Source: an uncultured Mycoplasmatota bacterium (GTDB taxonomy: Bacteria; Bacillota_I; Bacilli_A; RF39; UBA660). Taken from it: 54,076 nucleotides of DNA. A program made the translations under genes and the position numbers. The stretch spans positions 1 to 54,076 of the forward strand of contig CAOJYR010000008.1 of NCBI GenBank assembly GCA_948465965.1, in the 5' to 3' direction. How positions within the stretch are numbered: the first letter of the stretch is position 1; each line of letters opens with the position of its first letter. The notes beneath the pieces are model-generated. The model worked only from the letters and a program-made list of their open reading frames with translations. It did no database searches and was not told the origin of the DNA. Below, one piece after another: positions 25,327 to 35,353 of the stretch.

Positions 25327-25835
25327 TATCCTAATATCTCCTCTACTGTTTTTCCACGAAGTGCTGCTACTTGCTCTGGAGTCTTAATTGACTTTAATGC
25401 ATTTAATGCAGCAGTCGCTGTGTTTATTTTTGTTCTTGCTCCTAGTGATTTAGAGACAATATCACGAAATCCTGCTAATTCTAAGATAGCACGAACAGAT
25501 CCACCAGCAATGATTCCTGTACCAGCTGGAGCAGGTTTAATTATAACTCTAGCAGCTCCAGAGTATCCGATTGCTTCATGAGCAACTGTTCTTCCATCAA
25601 TTAGAGGTATTGTGATCATTTTTTTGTTTGCATCTTGAATTGCTTTCTTGATTGCATCAGGTACTTCATTTGCTTTTCCAATACCTAATCCAACTTTTCC
25701 TTTGCGGTCACCTACAACAACTGTAGCGGAATATCTTCTACGACGTCCACCTTTAGTAACTTTAACTACGCTTTTAACGTCAATTACTAATTCTTCAAAT
25801 TGTTTTTCTCTAGGTTCACGAGTTTTTCTTTGCAT
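25326..25835 (-). CDS. rpsE: 30S ribosomal protein S5 (uS5)
   Basis: A 169-residue S5 involved in decoding accuracy and mRNA unwinding. Typical segments are [19 protein letters not shown] and [16 protein letters not shown]. It is followed immediately by rplO, with no rpmD gene. Confidence 0.99.
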   Translation of the reverse strand: MQRKTREPREKQFEELVIDVKSVVKVTKGGRRRRYSATVVVGDRKGKVGLGIGKANEVPDAIKKAIQDANKKMITIPLIDGRTVAHEAIGYSGAARVIIKPAPAGTGIIAGGSVRAILELAGFRDIVSKSLGARTKINTATAALNALKSIKTPEQVAALRGKTVEEILG

Positions 25836-25847
25836 AATACCCTCCTA

Positions 25848-26210
25848 TTAGAATTCTAATCCATTTTCACGTGCAGCTTCTGCTAAAGCTTTTACACGTC
25901 CATGATAAAGGTAACCACCTCTATCGAATACCACTTTTGTAATTTTTGCTTTTGTTGCCTTTTGAGCAATTGATGCTCCAACAACTTTAGCTGCTTCAAC
26001 ATTACTTCCATTTTTAAGATTTAAATCTTTGTCTAATGAGGAAGCAGATACAAGAGTAGTTCTAGTTTCATCATCGATAATTTGTGCATAAATTCCTGTA
26101 TTAGAACGGAATACACATAATCTAGGTGTTGCGCTTGTTCCCATGATTGTTTTACGAATTCTTTCATGACGTACAACACGCATACTATTACGAGATTCTT
26201 TTTTTATCAT
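25848..26210 (-). CDS. rplR: 50S ribosomal protein L18 (uL18)
   Basis: A 120-residue L18, a 5S rRNA-binding protein of the central protuberance. [18 protein letters not shown] and [20 protein letters not shown] are diagnostic. It lies between rplF and rpsE in normal order. Confidence 0.98.
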   Translation of the reverse strand: MIKKESRNSMRVVRHERIRKTIMGTSATPRLCVFRSNTGIYAQIIDDETRTTLVSASSLDKDLNLKNGSNVEAAKVVGASIAQKATKAKITKVVFDRGGYLYHGRVKALAEAARENGLEF

Positions 26211-26233
26211 AATTTATTCTTCCTTCCTACTGA

Positions 26234-26764
26234 TTAAGCAGCTTTCTTTCCTTCTTTACGACGAATATGTTCGCCTTTATAACGAATACCCTTTCCTTTG
26301 TAAGGTTCAGGTTGTCTTACTTTTCTTACATTAGCAGCAAATTCTCCAACTAATACTTTATCAATACCCTTAATAGTAATTTCAGTATTTCCATTGGCTT
26401 CTACTGTTAATCCAACTGGTACTTCCATCTCTACTGGATGTGAGTAACCAGCATTAATTACTAATTTTTTACCTTGAACATTAAAACGGTATCCAACACC
26501 TACTATTTCTAAAGCTTTTTCATAACCTTCAGTTACACCAATAATCATGTTTGTGATTAATGCGTTCATAGTACCGTGCATAGCTTTCGCATTTTCATTC
26601 TTACGTTCTAAAGTAATTTTATTATCAACTTGTTTCATTGTGATATCTTTTAACATTGGTTGATTTAACGATCCTTTAGGTCCTGTTACTGTGACAATGT
26701 TATCATTTTCTGTAACTGTTACGCCTTCTGGAACTGTAATTATACGATTACCTATACGACTCAT
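26234..26764 (-). CDS. rplF: 50S ribosomal protein L6 (uL6)
   Basis: A 176-residue L6 near the factor-binding site. I chose ATG at 26764 (MSRIGNRIITVPEGV) because AAGGAGG lies 6 bases before it and the product has the usual length; the longer frame to 26797 reads back into the end of rpsH. The C-terminal QPEPYKGKGIRYKGEHIRRK is characteristic. Confidence 0.98.
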   Translation of the reverse strand: MSRIGNRIITVPEGVTVTENDNIVTVTGPKGSLNQPMLKDITMKQVDNKITLERKNENAKAMHGTMNALITNMIIGVTEGYEKALEIVGVGYRFNVQGKKLVINAGYSHPVEMEVPVGLTVEANGNTEITIKGIDKVLVGEFAANVRKVRQPEPYKGKGIRYKGEHIRRKEGKKAA

Positions 26765-26790
26765 ACTTTTCCTCCTTATATTTATTTTAA

Positions 26791-27192
26791 TTACCAAATA
26801 TAAGCTAGAACTTCTCCACCTATATTTTGTTTACGAGCTTCTTTATCTGTCATAATTCCTTTTGATGTAGAAATAATTGCTATTCCTAATCCGTTTAATA
26901 CTTTAGGAATTTCATCATTCTTAGCATAAACACGAAGTCCTGGTTTGGAAATTCTTTTTAGCCCAGTGATAACTCTTTCTTTCTTATCTGTATATTTTAA
27001 AGTTAAAAGAATTGTTCCTTGAGCATCTTCTTTCACTACTTTATAATCTTTAATAAATCCTTCAGCTTTTAAAATTTTAGCTATTTCTTCTTTTATTTTA
27101 GAAGCTGGAACTTTAACCTCTTCATAACGCATTTGGTTTGCATTACGAATGCGAGTTAACATATCTGCAATTGTATCTGTTACTACTGCCAT
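26791..27192 (-). CDS. rpsH: 30S ribosomal protein S8 (uS8)
   Basis: A 133-residue S8 that binds the central domain of 16S rRNA. It has the expected [15 protein letters not shown] and the end [20 protein letters not shown]. In E. coli S8 represses the spc operon; no such site is evident here. It lies between rpsZ and rplF. Confidence 0.99.
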   Translation of the reverse strand: MAVVTDTIADMLTRIRNANQMRYEEVKVPASKIKEEIAKILKAEGFIKDYKVVKEDAQGTILLTLKYTDKKERVITGLKRISKPGLRVYAKNDEIPKVLNGLGIAIISTSKGIMTDKEARKQNIGGEVLAYIW

Positions 27193-27211
27193 TTAAATTC
27201 CTCCTTTCCAA

Positions 27212-27397
27212 TTACCAGCTTGATTTTTTAAGTCCTGGTATTTGTCCTTTATAAGCTAATTCACGGAAGCAAATACGGCAGATTCCGAATTTACTCATAA
27301 CTGCGTGTGGGCGACCACAACGAGAACATCTAGTATATTCACGCACTTTAAATTTTTGTGGTCTATTAGCTTTTACTATCATACTTTTCTTTGCCAT
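27212..27397 (-). CDS. rpsZ: 30S ribosomal protein S14, zinc-binding type (uS14)
   Basis: A 61-residue short S14 with an intact zinc ribbon: [10 protein letters not shown] and CRIC (two C-x2-C pairs). This is the usual 'type Z' form in Bacillota, which needs zinc and is replaced by a zinc-free paralogue in some species under starvation. It sits between rplE and rpsH. Confidence 0.98.
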   Translation of the reverse strand: MAKKSMIVKANRPQKFKVREYTRCSRCGRPHAVMSKFGICRICFRELAYKGQIPGLKKSSW

Positions 27398-27411
27398 AAT
27401 ATTCCTCCCAT

Positions 27412-27951
27412 TTACTTTCTAAAAGGAATTCCAAGTCCATTTAATAAATCGAATGATTCTTCATTTGATTTAGCTGTTGTTACAAATACGATATCCATTC
27501 CACGTACTTTTACAACATCATCATAATCAATTTCTGAAAAGATTAATTGTTCTTTGATTCCCATTGTATAATTTCCTCTACCATCAAAAGCTTTTGGACT
27601 TACTCCACGGAAGTCTCTTACTCGAGGTAGTGCAATTGATATTAACTTATCCATAAAGTTATACATATTTTCTCCTCTTAGTGTAACTTTACAACCAATT
27701 GCTTGTCCTTCTCTTAATTTAAATCCAGCGATTGATTTCTTAGCTCTTGTGATTACAGGTTTTTGACCAGAAATTTTTGTTAAATCTGCTACTGCTGCAT
27801 CTAATAATTTTGAATTACTAGTTGCATCTCCAGCACCAATATTAATAACAATCTTTTCTATTTTTGGTACTTCCATAATTGATTTATAATTGTATTTTTC
27901 TTTTAAACTTGGAACAACTTCATTTAAGTATTTTTCTTTTAGGCGGTTCAT
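27412..27951 (-). CDS. rplE: 50S ribosomal protein L5 (uL5)
   Basis: A 179-residue L5, which binds 5S rRNA and touches P-site tRNA. The segments [12 protein letters not shown] and [22 protein letters not shown] identify it. It follows rplX in standard order. Confidence 0.99.
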   Translation of the reverse strand: MNRLKEKYLNEVVPSLKEKYNYKSIMEVPKIEKIVINIGAGDATSNSKLLDAAVADLTKISGQKPVITRAKKSIAGFKLREGQAIGCKVTLRGENMYNFMDKLISIALPRVRDFRGVSPKAFDGRGNYTMGIKEQLIFSEIDYDDVVKVRGMDIVFVTTAKSNEESFDLLNGLGIPFRK

Positions 27952-27969
27952 AATTTACCCTCCTTCCAA

Positions 27970-28281
27970 TTAATCAAGCTTCTCGTTTGATTTTTTTGTG
28001 ATTCTTGTTTTTTTACCTGTTTTTGTGTCAGTTGTATGTCCTATTCTAGTTCTTTTTTTAGTCTTAGGATCAATTATCATAACATTTGATGCATGAATTG
28101 GTGCTTCAACTTCAATAATTCCACCAGCATCCATGCTAGTAGGTTTTTGATGTTTCTTTACCATATGTACACCTTCAACAATAACTTTGTTTTCGCTTCT
28201 TAATGTTTTAATTATTTTTCCTTTTTTACCTTTATCAGAACCAGTGATAACTACAACTTCATCTCCTACTTTAAAGTTCAT
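27970..28281 (-). CDS. rplX: 50S ribosomal protein L24 (uL24)
   Basis: A 103-residue KOW-domain protein that starts 50S assembly. It begins FKVGDEVVVITGSDKGKKGK and continues with the VKKHQKPT and GGIIEVEAPIHASNVMI segments. Normal length and place between rplN and rplE. Confidence 0.98.
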   Translation of the reverse strand: MNFKVGDEVVVITGSDKGKKGKIIKTLRSENKVIVEGVHMVKKHQKPTSMDAGGIIEVEAPIHASNVMIIDPKTKKRTRIGHTTDTKTGKKTRITKKSNEKLD

Positions 28282-28294
28282 ATTTATCCTCCTC

Positions 28295-28663
28295 TTATAG
28301 TACTTCTTTTGCTAAAGATACGATTCTCATATAATCTTTATCACGAAGTTCTCTTGCTACTGGTCCAAAAATACGAGTTCCTACTGGACTCTTGTCATCC
28401 TTAATGATAACACAAGCATTGTCATCGAACTTAATGTATGATCCATCTTCACGACGAACGCCTTGACGACTACGAACGATAACTGCCTTTACAACTTTTC
28501 CCTTTGGTAATGGTGAGTTAGGAATTGCATTTTTTACTGTTCCAACTACTACATCACCAATGTTACCAGTTTTTACTTTACTTCCACCTAATACACGAAT
28601 TACTAATAATTCACGTGCACCAGAGTTGTCAGCAACCTTCATACGGCTTTCTTGTTGTAACAT
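28295..28663 (-). CDS. rplN: 50S ribosomal protein L14 (uL14)
   Basis: A 122-residue L14 at the subunit interface. It begins [18 protein letters not shown] and ends with [21 protein letters not shown]. It lies between rpsQ and rplX. Confidence 0.99.
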   Translation of the reverse strand: MLQQESRMKVADNSGARELLVIRVLGGSKVKTGNIGDVVVGTVKNAIPNSPLPKGKVVKAVIVRSRQGVRREDGSYIKFDDNACVIIKDDKSPVGTRIFGPVARELRDKDYMRIVSLAKEVL

Positions 28664-28691
28664 AGATTATTCCTCCTTCTTCATCTAAGCG

Positions 28692-28952
28692 TTAAATAAT
28701 AACTGCTTCTTTTACAATTTCTTTTAAATAGAAATGTTTTGTTTTTGACATTGGTCTAGTTTCTACTATACGAACAGTGTCTCCAACTTTTGCAATATTT
28801 TTTTCATCATGTACACAATATTTCTTTGAGCTTTTTACTCTCTTGTGATATAACGGATGAGTTTTGTAAGTTTCAACTAAAACGCTTATTGTTTTATTGT
28901 TTGTTGCATTAACAACTTTACCAACTAATTCTCTTTTAATTTTCTTCTCCAT
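28692..28952 (-). CDS. rpsQ: 30S ribosomal protein S17 (uS17)
   Basis: An 86-residue OB-fold protein that binds 16S rRNA early in assembly. It has the canonical [17 protein letters not shown] and [19 protein letters not shown]. It stands between rpmC and rplN. Confidence 0.98.
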   Translation of the reverse strand: MEKKIKRELVGKVVNATNNKTISVLVETYKTHPLYHKRVKSSKKYCVHDEKNIAKVGDTVRIVETRPMSKTKHFYLKEIVKEAVII

Positions 28953-28963
28953 TATATAACCTC

Positions 28964-29158
28964 CTATTCGTTACTTTCACGTTCTTTTAGAACGGTTTTT
29001 AATCTTGCAACGGTGTGTCTTAAATCTCTGATTCTAGAAGGCTTTTCAAGGTTTCCAGTTGCTTGTTGGAAACGTAAGTTAAATAATTCTTGTTTAGTTT
29101 CGAATAGTTTTTCGTTAATTTCTTCTGTTGATAGTTCTCTTATTTCTTTAACCTTCAT
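28964..29158 (-). CDS. rpmC: 50S ribosomal protein L29 (uL29)
   Basis: A 64-residue two-helix protein at the tunnel exit, part of the docking site for SRP and trigger factor. I chose ATG at 29158 ([10 protein letters not shown]): GGTGG lies 8 bases upstream and the length is normal. The start lies within the last codons of rplP. Confidence 0.97.
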   Translation of the reverse strand: MKVKEIRELSTEEINEKLFETKQELFNLRFQQATGNLEKPSRIRDLRHTVARLKTVLKERESNE

Positions 29159-29579
29159 TCTTTTCACCACCATTTTCTCTCATTACGAATTTTGTTGCTA
29201 CTGGTAGCTTATGAGATGCTAAGCGTAGGGCCTCACGTGCTACTTCTTCTGTAACTCCAGAAATCTCAAACATGATTTTTCCTTCTTTTACAACAGCAAC
29301 CCATCCTTCAACGTTACCTTTACCTTTACCTTGTCTTGTACCAATAGGCTTTCTTGTTAATGGCATGTGAGGAAATATATTTATCCAAACTTTACCACCA
29401 CGTTTCATATAACGAGTCATTGCGATACGAGCTGCTTCAATTTGATTAGCTGTAATCCATGCTCCTTCTTTAGCTTGAAGACCATATTCTCCAAAACTCA
29501 ACTCTCTATTTCCACGAGATTTTCCTTCGTAAGGTAATCTATGAACACGACGATATTTTGTTCTTGACGGTATTAACAT
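29148..29579 (-). CDS. rplP: 50S ribosomal protein L16 (uL16)
   Basis: A 143-residue L16 near the peptidyl-transferase centre and A-site tRNA. It begins [14 protein letters not shown] and contains [20 protein letters not shown] and [15 protein letters not shown]. Its 3' end overlaps rpmC by 11 bases. Confidence 0.98.
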   Translation of the reverse strand: MLIPSRTKYRRVHRLPYEGKSRGNRELSFGEYGLQAKEGAWITANQIEAARIAMTRYMKRGGKVWINIFPHMPLTRKPIGTRQGKGKGNVEGWVAVVKEGKIMFEISGVTEEVAREALRLASHKLPVATKFVMRENGGEKNEG

Positions 29580-29580
29580 A

Positions 29581-30231
29581 TTAATTACCTCCCTTAGTTT
29601 TCTTGTTTAGGATTTCTCCTTTATAGATCCAAACCTTTACTCCAATTTTACCAAATGTTGTATCTGCTTCACTTGTAGCATAATCAACATCTGCTCTTAA
29701 TGTATGTAGAGGAATAGTTCCTTCTGTGTATCCTTCGCTACGAGCCATATCTGCTCCACCTAAACGTCCAGATACGCTTGTTTTAATTCCTTTAGCTCCA
29801 GCTCTCATAGCATTTCTGATAGCGCGTTTTTGAGCCATACGGAATGATGCTCTATTACTGATTTGATTTGCAATTGAATCAGCAACTAATTGAGCGTTCA
29901 TATCTGCTTTTTTAATATCAACGATTGAAATTTGAATAGCCTCATCTGCAACCTTTGATAGTTGTTTTTTTAATTTTTCTATTTCTTCTCCACCACGTCC
30001 AATCATTACACCGGGTTTAGAAGTATGAATAACAACTTCACATCTCTTGGCAGTTCTTTCAATTTCAACTTTTGCAATACCAGCATTCTTTAAATTTTCT
30101 TCTAAATATTTACGAATCTTAATATCTTTAGATAATACTTTAGAAAAATCTTTTTTGTTAGCATACCATTTTGCTTCCCAGTCTTTATTGATGCCAAGTC
30201 TTAGTCCATTAGGATTAACCTTTTGTCCCAT
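29581..30231 (-). CDS. rpsC: 30S ribosomal protein S3 (uS3)
   Basis: A 216-residue S3 that lines the mRNA entry tunnel. It has the N-terminal [18 protein letters not shown], a KH domain with [14 protein letters not shown], and the C-terminal [20 protein letters not shown]. Normal position between rplV and rplP. Confidence 0.99.
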   Translation of the reverse strand: MGQKVNPNGLRLGINKDWEAKWYANKKDFSKVLSKDIKIRKYLEENLKNAGIAKVEIERTAKRCEVVIHTSKPGVMIGRGGEEIEKLKKQLSKVADEAIQISIVDIKKADMNAQLVADSIANQISNRASFRMAQKRAIRNAMRAGAKGIKTSVSGRLGGADMARSEGYTEGTIPLHTLRADVDYATSEADTTFGKIGVKVWIYKGEILNKKTKGGN

Positions 30232-30246
30232 TTTCTAACCTCCTTA

Positions 30247-30582
30247 TTAGTTTTTTGTAGCCACTACTATAATAATGTGACTAGTTCTATGATCTCTATG
30301 TCCTATGTGAGAACGTGAATCGAAAAAGTGACGTTTCATTACAGGACCAGCATCTACTCTTGCTTCTTTAATATAAAGTGTAGCAGCATCTGCGCCATTA
30401 TTATTAACAGCATTGGCAATAGCTGAATCTAACACTTTTTTTGTAAGCCTAGCTGACTTATTGTTAACATTATTTAAAATAGTTAATGCTTCTTCTACAC
30501 TCTTACCACGAATCATGTCTGATACCAAACGTGCTCTGATAGGTGATACTCTAAGCCCTCTAGCGATTGCTTTTGCTTCCAT
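30247..30582 (-). CDS. rplV: 50S ribosomal protein L22 (uL22)
   Basis: A 111-residue L22 whose long hairpin lines the nascent-peptide tunnel. It has RGLRVSPIRARLVSDMIRGK at the start and the hairpin region ARVDAGPVMKRHFFDSRSH. Mutations in that hairpin give macrolide resistance in other species; no unusual change is visible. Confidence 0.98.
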   Translation of the reverse strand: MEAKAIARGLRVSPIRARLVSDMIRGKSVEEALTILNNVNNKSARLTKKVLDSAIANAVNNNGADAATLYIKEARVDAGPVMKRHFFDSRSHIGHRDHRTSHIIIVVATKN

Positions 30583-30608
30583 TTATTTCCCTCCTAGTCA
30601 TTTTTTTA

Positions 30609-30875
30609 TTATTTCTTGTCTGAACCATGTCCACCAAATTTACGTGTTAATGCAAATTCACCTAATTTGTGTCCAACCATATCTTCAGTAACATAAACTG
30701 GAATAAATTCTTTTCCATTGTGAACTGCGAATGTATGTCCTATAAAATCAGGAAAAATAGTGGAACGGCGTGACCAAGTTTTAATGACTTCTTTTTTTCC
30801 AGACTTATTTAATTCTTGAACCTTTTTAAGTAATCTAGCGAAAACATAAGGTCCTTTTTTTAAACTTCTTGCCAT
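30609..30875 (-). CDS. rpsS: 30S ribosomal protein S19 (uS19)
   Basis: An 88-residue S19 of the 30S head. It has [39 protein letters not shown] and [15 protein letters not shown]. Normal length and position between rplB and rplV. Confidence 0.99.
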   Translation of the reverse strand: MARSLKKGPYVFARLLKKVQELNKSGKKEVIKTWSRRSTIFPDFIGHTFAVHNGKEFIPVYVTEDMVGHKLGEFALTRKFGGHGSDKK

Positions 30876-30891
30876 TATTAATCATCCTTTC

Positions 30892-31722
30892 CTATTTACT
30901 ATTACGACGACGCACGATGAATTTATCAGATTGTTTTTTCTTACGTGTCTTTAATCCAAGTGCAGGTTTACCCCAAGGTGTCATTGGTGCCTTACGTCCT
31001 ACTGGAGCACGTCCTTCACCACCACCATGTGGATGGTCATTAGGATTCATTACTGAACCACGAACTGTAGGTCTAATTCCCATATGACGAGAACGTCCAG
31101 CTTTTCCTAATCTAACTAGTGATGCATCTTCGTTCCCAACTTCTCCAACTGTTGCCATACATGTTCCTAAGACTTTTCTTTGCTCACCACTTGATAAACG
31201 AATCATTACATATTTATCTTCACGCCCAAGTATTTGAGCAGAACTTCCTGCTGAACGAGCAAGTTCTCCACCTTTTCCAGGACGTAGTTCTATATTATGA
31301 ATCATTGTACCTACTGGTATACTCATAATTGGTAATGCATTACCAACTTTTATATCTGCTTTTTCTCCTGCTTCAATAGTCATTCCAACAGTTAAACCTT
31401 TTGGAGCAATAATATATCTTTTTTCTCCATCAGCATAGTTGATTAATGCTATATTTGCAGTTCTATTTGGATCATATTCGATACTTGCTACTTTTCCAGG
31501 TACGTTTAATTTATTTCTTTTAAAATCAATGATACGATATTTTCTTTTAGCTCCGCCACCTTGATGACGAACAGTTATCTTACCTTGATTATTACGACCA
31601 CCATTTTTCTTAATAGTGACTGTAAGAGATTTTTCTGGAGTACTCTTAGTTATATCTTCGTTAACTAATGTACTCATTTTTCTACGACCTGGTGTAGTAG
31701 GTTTATAATTTCTGATTGCCAT
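30892..31722 (-). CDS. rplB: 50S ribosomal protein L2 (uL2)
   Basis: A 276-residue L2, essential for subunit joining and peptidyl transfer. The functionally important His is within [14 protein letters not shown], and the N-terminal [14 protein letters not shown] is typical. It stands between rplW and rpsS. Confidence 0.99.
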   Translation of the reverse strand: MAIRNYKPTTPGRRKMSTLVNEDITKSTPEKSLTVTIKKNGGRNNQGKITVRHQGGGAKRKYRIIDFKRNKLNVPGKVASIEYDPNRTANIALINYADGEKRYIIAPKGLTVGMTIEAGEKADIKVGNALPIMSIPVGTMIHNIELRPGKGGELARSAGSSAQILGREDKYVMIRLSSGEQRKVLGTCMATVGEVGNEDASLVRLGKAGRSRHMGIRPTVRGSVMNPNDHPHGGGEGRAPVGRKAPMTPWGKPALGLKTRKKKQSDKFIVRRRNSK

Positions 31723-31738
31723 AATTTATTTCCTCCTT

Positions 31739-32023
31739 CTAACCAAGATCAATTGTTTGTCCTTCTGCAAGAGTAACAATTGCTTTTTTTGAACGATTAG
31801 TTAATCCTGTATAACGACCAACTCTTCTTTTTTTAGGTTTTACATTTAATGTTCTGATTGATTTAACCTTTACATTAAAGATTTTTTCAATCGCCATTTT
31901 AATTTCAATTTTATTTGCTTTTGGATCAACTTTAAATGTATATTTTCCATTAGCCTTTTCCATTTGTGATTTTTCTGTAATCACTGGTGCTTTGATTATT
32001 TCTAAATATTTAGTATCTTTCAT
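31739..32023 (-). CDS. rplW: 50S ribosomal protein L23 (uL23)
   Basis: A 94-residue L23 at the tunnel exit, docking site of trigger factor and SRP. It begins with [16 protein letters not shown] and has [20 protein letters not shown]. Its start overlaps the rplD stop at 32023. Confidence 0.98.
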   Translation of the reverse strand: MKDTKYLEIIKAPVITEKSQMEKANGKYTFKVDPKANKIEIKMAIEKIFNVKVKSIRTLNVKPKKRRVGRYTGLTNRSKKAIVTLAEGQTIDLG

Positions 32024-32649
32024 TATTTAAGCACCTCCTCAACTTGTTTTAAGGCATCTTCTGTAATTACCATTACATCAGTTCCCACTACGTCTAATAC
32101 GTTTACTTCGTCTGCTGAAATTAATACTACATCTTGAAGATTTCTTGATGATAAAATCACATTTTCATCAAATTCTTTTACAACTAATAGTACTTTTTTA
32201 TCAGCTACTTTTAAAGATTCGAGAATGCTAATCATTTCTTTTGTTTTAGGTGTTTCTAAACTTAATTTTTCTAAAACAATAAGTGCATTTTCATTTGCTT
32301 TATGAGTTAATGCTGATTTAATTGCAATTCTTCTTTCTTTACGATTTTGTTTTTTACTGTAATCTCTTGGTACTGGAGTTCCATAATTTCCTCCACCTAC
32401 CCATTGTACAGCTCTAATTGAACCTTGACGAGCACGTCCTGTTCCTTTTTGTCTCCATGGCTTTCTTCCACCACCACTTACTTCTGATCTGTTCTTAGTC
32501 TTATGTGTTCCTTGTCTTAATGAAGCTCTTGTTAAAATAATAGCATCATATAAAACTTTATTATTTGGAGTTATTCCAAATACTTCTTCATTTAAATTTA
32601 TGTCCTTAACTTTTTCACCTTTAAGATTTAAAAGATTTACTTTTTTCAT
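32023..32649 (-). CDS. rplD: 50S ribosomal protein L4 (uL4)
   Basis: A 208-residue L4 with a long loop into the exit tunnel ([17 protein letters not shown]). In E. coli L4 also represses the S10 operon. The start follows AAAGGAGG. A 63-base gap with an inverted repeat separates it from rplC, the longest gap between the early genes of the operon. Confidence 0.98.
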   Translation of the reverse strand: MKKVNLLNLKGEKVKDINLNEEVFGITPNNKVLYDAIILTRASLRQGTHKTKNRSEVSGGGRKPWRQKGTGRARQGSIRAVQWVGGGNYGTPVPRDYSKKQNRKERRIAIKSALTHKANENALIVLEKLSLETPKTKEMISILESLKVADKKVLLVVKEFDENVILSSRNLQDVVLISADEVNVLDVVGTDVMVITEDALKQVEEVLK

Positions 32650-32665
32650 CTACGATTCCTCCTTT

Positions 32666-32709
32666 CATCACATTCATTTCATTTTTTTGTTTTGTTAATA
32701 TCTGTGATG
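32666..32709 (-). promoter_or_regulatory. Long-loop inverted repeat between rplC and rplD
   Basis: CATCACA and TGTGATG form a perfect 7-bp inverted repeat with a loop of about 30 bases. One arm lies directly before the rplD ribosome binding site. It may modulate L4 translation or RNA processing; no T run makes it a terminator. Confidence 0.3.
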
Positions 32710-32712
32710 ATT

Positions 32713-33441
32713 TTATTCTGCTGCTGTTTCAGTAGTTGTTTCAACTGTTTCTTCTGCAGGTGTTTGTGCAACTTCTTCAACATAAGAAATTAAATCAGCT
32801 GCTTCTTTTTTTGCATTTGGCTTTTTAACTGCAGTATGAATCATAACTAATGATTTCTTTGGACCTGGAACATTTCCTTTAACTAAGATAACACTATTTT
32901 CAGTATCTACTGAAATTATTTCAAGATTTTGAACAGTTCTTCTTACGTTACCCATTTGCCCAGGCATTTTCTTACCCTTTAATACGTGCATTGGTAACAT
33001 AGTTCCTAATGATCCTACTCCTCTATGGTATTGAGATCCATGTCCCATAGGACCAGTAGATTGATTATGACGTTTAATAACACCTTGGAACCCTTTACCT
33101 TTACTAGTTCCAGTAACGTCAACGATTTCACCTTCTTCGAAAATGTCTACACCAATAGTTTGACCTAAAGTATAGTCACTAACGTTTACCCCTCTTATTT
33201 CTCTTAAGAAGCGCTTAGGCTCTGTGTTTGCTTTCTTTGTATGACCCATTTTAGGTTTATTACTTACTTTTTCTCTAACTGTTTCAGTTCCAAGTTGAAT
33301 AGCATCGTATCCATCTTTTTCAACTGTTTTGATTTGAGTAACAACATTTGGTTCTACTTCAATAACAGTTACAGGAATTAACTTACCAGTCTTAGTAAAT
33401 ACTTGAGTCATCCCAATCTTTTTACCTAAGATTCCTTTCAT
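32713..33441 (-). CDS. rplC: 50S ribosomal protein L3 (uL3)
   Basis: A 242-residue L3 near the peptidyl-transferase centre. Core segments are [15 protein letters not shown] and the loop [18 protein letters not shown] ([12 protein letters not shown]). The usual length is about 210; the extra 25-30 residues are an acidic, Thr-rich C-terminal tail (ending [10 protein letters not shown]) of unknown use. Confidence 0.98.
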   Translation of the reverse strand: MKGILGKKIGMTQVFTKTGKLIPVTVIEVEPNVVTQIKTVEKDGYDAIQLGTETVREKVSNKPKMGHTKKANTEPKRFLREIRGVNVSDYTLGQTIGVDIFEEGEIVDVTGTSKGKGFQGVIKRHNQSTGPMGHGSQYHRGVGSLGTMLPMHVLKGKKMPGQMGNVRRTVQNLEIISVDTENSVILVKGNVPGPKKSLVMIHTAVKKPNAKKEAADLISYVEEVAQTPAEETVETTTETAAE

Positions 33442-33458
33442 TTGTCTTTCCTCCTAAA

Positions 33459-33770
33459 TTATTTTGTTTTAATTTCAATATCAACACCGCTAGGTAAATC
33501 TAAATGCGCTAATGCATCAATAGTTTCCTTGCTTGGATTTTTGATATCAATAAGTCTTTTGTGTGTACGCATTTCAAATTGTTCACGTGAATCTTTGTAT
33601 TTGTGTACAGCTCTTAAAATTGTAAACTTTTCAATTTCAGTTGGAAGTGGAACTGGTCCTGAAATCTCTCCACCTGATCTTTTGATTGTCTCAACAATTT
33701 TAGTTACTGCATTATCTAAAATTCTGTGATCATATGATTTTAATCTAATACGTATTTTTGCTGTTGACAT
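33459..33770 (-). CDS. rpsJ: 30S ribosomal protein S10 (uS10)
   Basis: A 103-residue S10, which also works as NusE in transcription antitermination. It begins [15 protein letters not shown] and has [20 protein letters not shown]. It is the first gene of the S10 operon, preceded by AGGGAGG, a structured leader of about 115 bases and a strong promoter. Confidence 0.99.
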   Translation of the reverse strand: MSTAKIRIRLKSYDHRILDNAVTKIVETIKRSGGEISGPVPLPTEIEKFTILRAVHKYKDSREQFEMRTHKRLIDIKNPSKETIDALAHLDLPSGVDIEIKTK

Positions 33771-33889
33771 TTAAAATCCTCCCTTCGCCTATATCTAGTA
33801 TAGACTTGCTCCGTGCAAATAACCCGATTCCTATTTAACAACTTAACCTGGTGTATCGGCAACCTCACACATCTAAGCAGTCACACGCA
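33771..33889 (-). promoter_or_regulatory. S10 operon leader RNA
   Basis: This is the untranslated leader between the S10 promoter and rpsJ. It is markedly richer in G and C than flanking intergenic DNA and can form several local stems on the minus strand, including TTGC-acgga-GCAA, CTATA-ctaga-TATAG and a longer-range CCGAT/ATCGG pairing. That profile fits an autoregulatory ribosomal-protein leader. I have not matched it to a known family. Confidence 0.5.
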
Positions 33890-33893
33890 ATTA

Positions 33894-33923
33894 ATTATAA
33901 CATGTGTTTTTCAATAAAATCAA
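33894..33923 (-). promoter_or_regulatory. S10 operon promoter
   Basis: On the minus strand TTGATT (33918-33923), an 18-base spacer and TGtTATAAT, an extended perfect -10 (33894-33902). Transcription would start near 33887. It should drive about 14 kb of ribosomal genes down to the terminator after rplQ. Confidence 0.75.
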
Positions 33924-33997
33924 GCTTTTTTTGCACTTTTTTCAACATTTTATTAACTTTATGATATTGAAAAGCATATTTTGCATATTTTTTATCA

Positions 33998-35221
33998 TTA
34001 TTTTAATTTTTTATTTCTTTTGGTATTTTTTCCTATTAATTTTAGTGATGCAGGGGCAATTGTTGCTCCACCAAATTTTTTGTTAATATTATCTATAGTC
34101 TTTTGTATTTCACTATCCTCTTCTTTTTCTTCTTCTATATTAAATAAGGATAGTTGTTTTTCCTTTACTTTTGTTAAATCTGCTAATCTTACTCCAATTA
34201 ATCTAATAGGATCCTCTCGGTAGTTTTTTTCAAATATCTCTACAACTTTAATATATATATCCTTTGTATTATCTGTGGGATTCATTAACTTCTCTTGTGC
34301 AGAATAATTTATAAATTGATTATTTTTATAAATAACTGCTACTGTTTTTGCGTATTGTTTTTGAGACCTTAATTCTCTAGTTACTTCTTCTGTTTGTCTA
34401 AATAAAATCTCCTTTAATTTATCAGGGTCACTGCAGTCGAAAGGAAGTGTCTCACTAACACTAATGCTTGTTGTTTCTTTACTTCTTGGGCAAACCTCGG
34501 AATTATCAATTCCAAATGAGGCTTCTTTTAAATATTTCGTTTGATTTTTAAAATATTTACGAAGTTTTCTTTCATCTGCTTTGGATAGATCATATATTGT
34601 TTTTATATTTAGACTATTTAATAATGCAGCACTTTTTTTACCTACCATAAATAAATCTTTTACTGGTAGGGGCCATAATTTTGTAGCGATTTCATCCTTA
34701 AATAAAGTGTGTACTTTGTCTGGCTTTTCAAAATCTGATGCCATTTTTGCACATAATTTGTTATTGGCAATTCCAATATTTACAGTATAACCAAACTTTT
34801 CTTTTATTTCATTTTTTATTCTGTAAGCAAGCTCTATATAATCCTTATATATATAATTCATACCAGTCATATCCATGAAACATTCATCTACTGAAAACTT
34901 TTCTAATAATGGGGAATACTGAGATAGATAATTAAATAACTCATTTGATTTCTTATAATACCACTTATAATCTGGAGGAAAAACTTTTAAGTTATTACAT
35001 TTCTTTTTTGCTGAATATATTGTTTCAGCTGTTACTATTCCATATTTTTTAGCAATTGGTGATTTTGCCAAAACTATTCCTCTTCTTTGTTTCTCAGATC
35101 CACCTATTACTGCAGGAATAGTCCTAATGTCTTCTTTATTTCCATTTTTTTCCAATAGTACTGCGGACCAAGATAAAAAAGCATTATTTACATCAATATG
35201 AAAAATTATTCTTTCTTTCAT
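33998..35221 (-). CDS. dinB: Y-family DNA polymerase (DinB/Pol IV type)
   Basis: A 407-residue translesion polymerase. The catalytic carboxylates are in FHIDVNNAFLSW and FSVDECFMDMTG; palm, fingers, a helix-hairpin-helix thumb (LWPLPVKDLFMVGKKSAALL) and the little-finger domain are all there. AKSPIAKKYGI shows the usual small-residue steric region. I chose ATG at 35221 after GAGGAGA. It lacks an obvious beta-clamp motif, though KQLSLFNI near residue 370 (Q-L-S-L-F) is a good candidate for one. No LexA box is visible upstream. It is divergent from an XRE regulator. Confidence 0.93.
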   Translation of the reverse strand: MKERIIFHIDVNNAFLSWSAVLLEKNGNKEDIRTIPAVIGGSEKQRRGIVLAKSPIAKKYGIVTAETIYSAKKKCNNLKVFPPDYKWYYKKSNELFNYLSQYSPLLEKFSVDECFMDMTGMNYIYKDYIELAYRIKNEIKEKFGYTVNIGIANNKLCAKMASDFEKPDKVHTLFKDEIATKLWPLPVKDLFMVGKKSAALLNSLNIKTIYDLSKADERKLRKYFKNQTKYLKEASFGIDNSEVCPRSKETTSISVSETLPFDCSDPDKLKEILFRQTEEVTRELRSQKQYAKTVAVIYKNNQFINYSAQEKLMNPTDNTKDIYIKVVEIFEKNYREDPIRLIGVRLADLTKVKEKQLSLFNIEEEKEEDSEIQKTIDNINKKFGGATIAPASLKLIGKNTKRNKKLK

Positions 35222-35284
35222 AGTAATCTCCTCAGACTTATTATAGAACATTTTTTCTAGTTGTTCAATCGAACATACTATTTC

Positions 35285-35312
35285 TTGTGTTATTTATTAG
35301 TTTACATATTAT
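35285..35312 (+). promoter_or_regulatory. Promoter candidate of the second XRE regulator
   Basis: TTGTGT (35285-35290), a 16-base spacer and TATTAT (35307-35312). The predicted start point falls at the edge of the palindrome at 35321-35336. Confidence 0.45.
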
Positions 35313-35320
35313 TTTTCTAA

Positions 35321-35336
35321 TTTAGTACATACTAAA
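35321..35336. promoter_or_regulatory. Operator candidate (TTTAGTA-ca-TACTAAA)
   Basis: A perfect 7-bp inverted repeat with a 2-base centre, at the predicted transcription start and 18 bases before the XRE start codon. Binding of the encoded regulator here would block its own transcription. It may also affect the divergent dinB gene. Confidence 0.5.
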
Positions 35337-35353
35337 AGTAGGTAGGTGGTAGT

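Noticed and set aside
33771..33997. Small gene in the S10 leader region
   Set aside because: No open frame with a ribosome site is seen; the region holds a promoter, a structured leader and AT-rich DNA after dinB.
35255..35280. LexA/DinR box before dinB (GTTC-aatc-GAAC)
   Set aside because: The arms are in the opposite order to the Gram-positive consensus GAAC-N4-GTTC, so it is unlikely to bind LexA.
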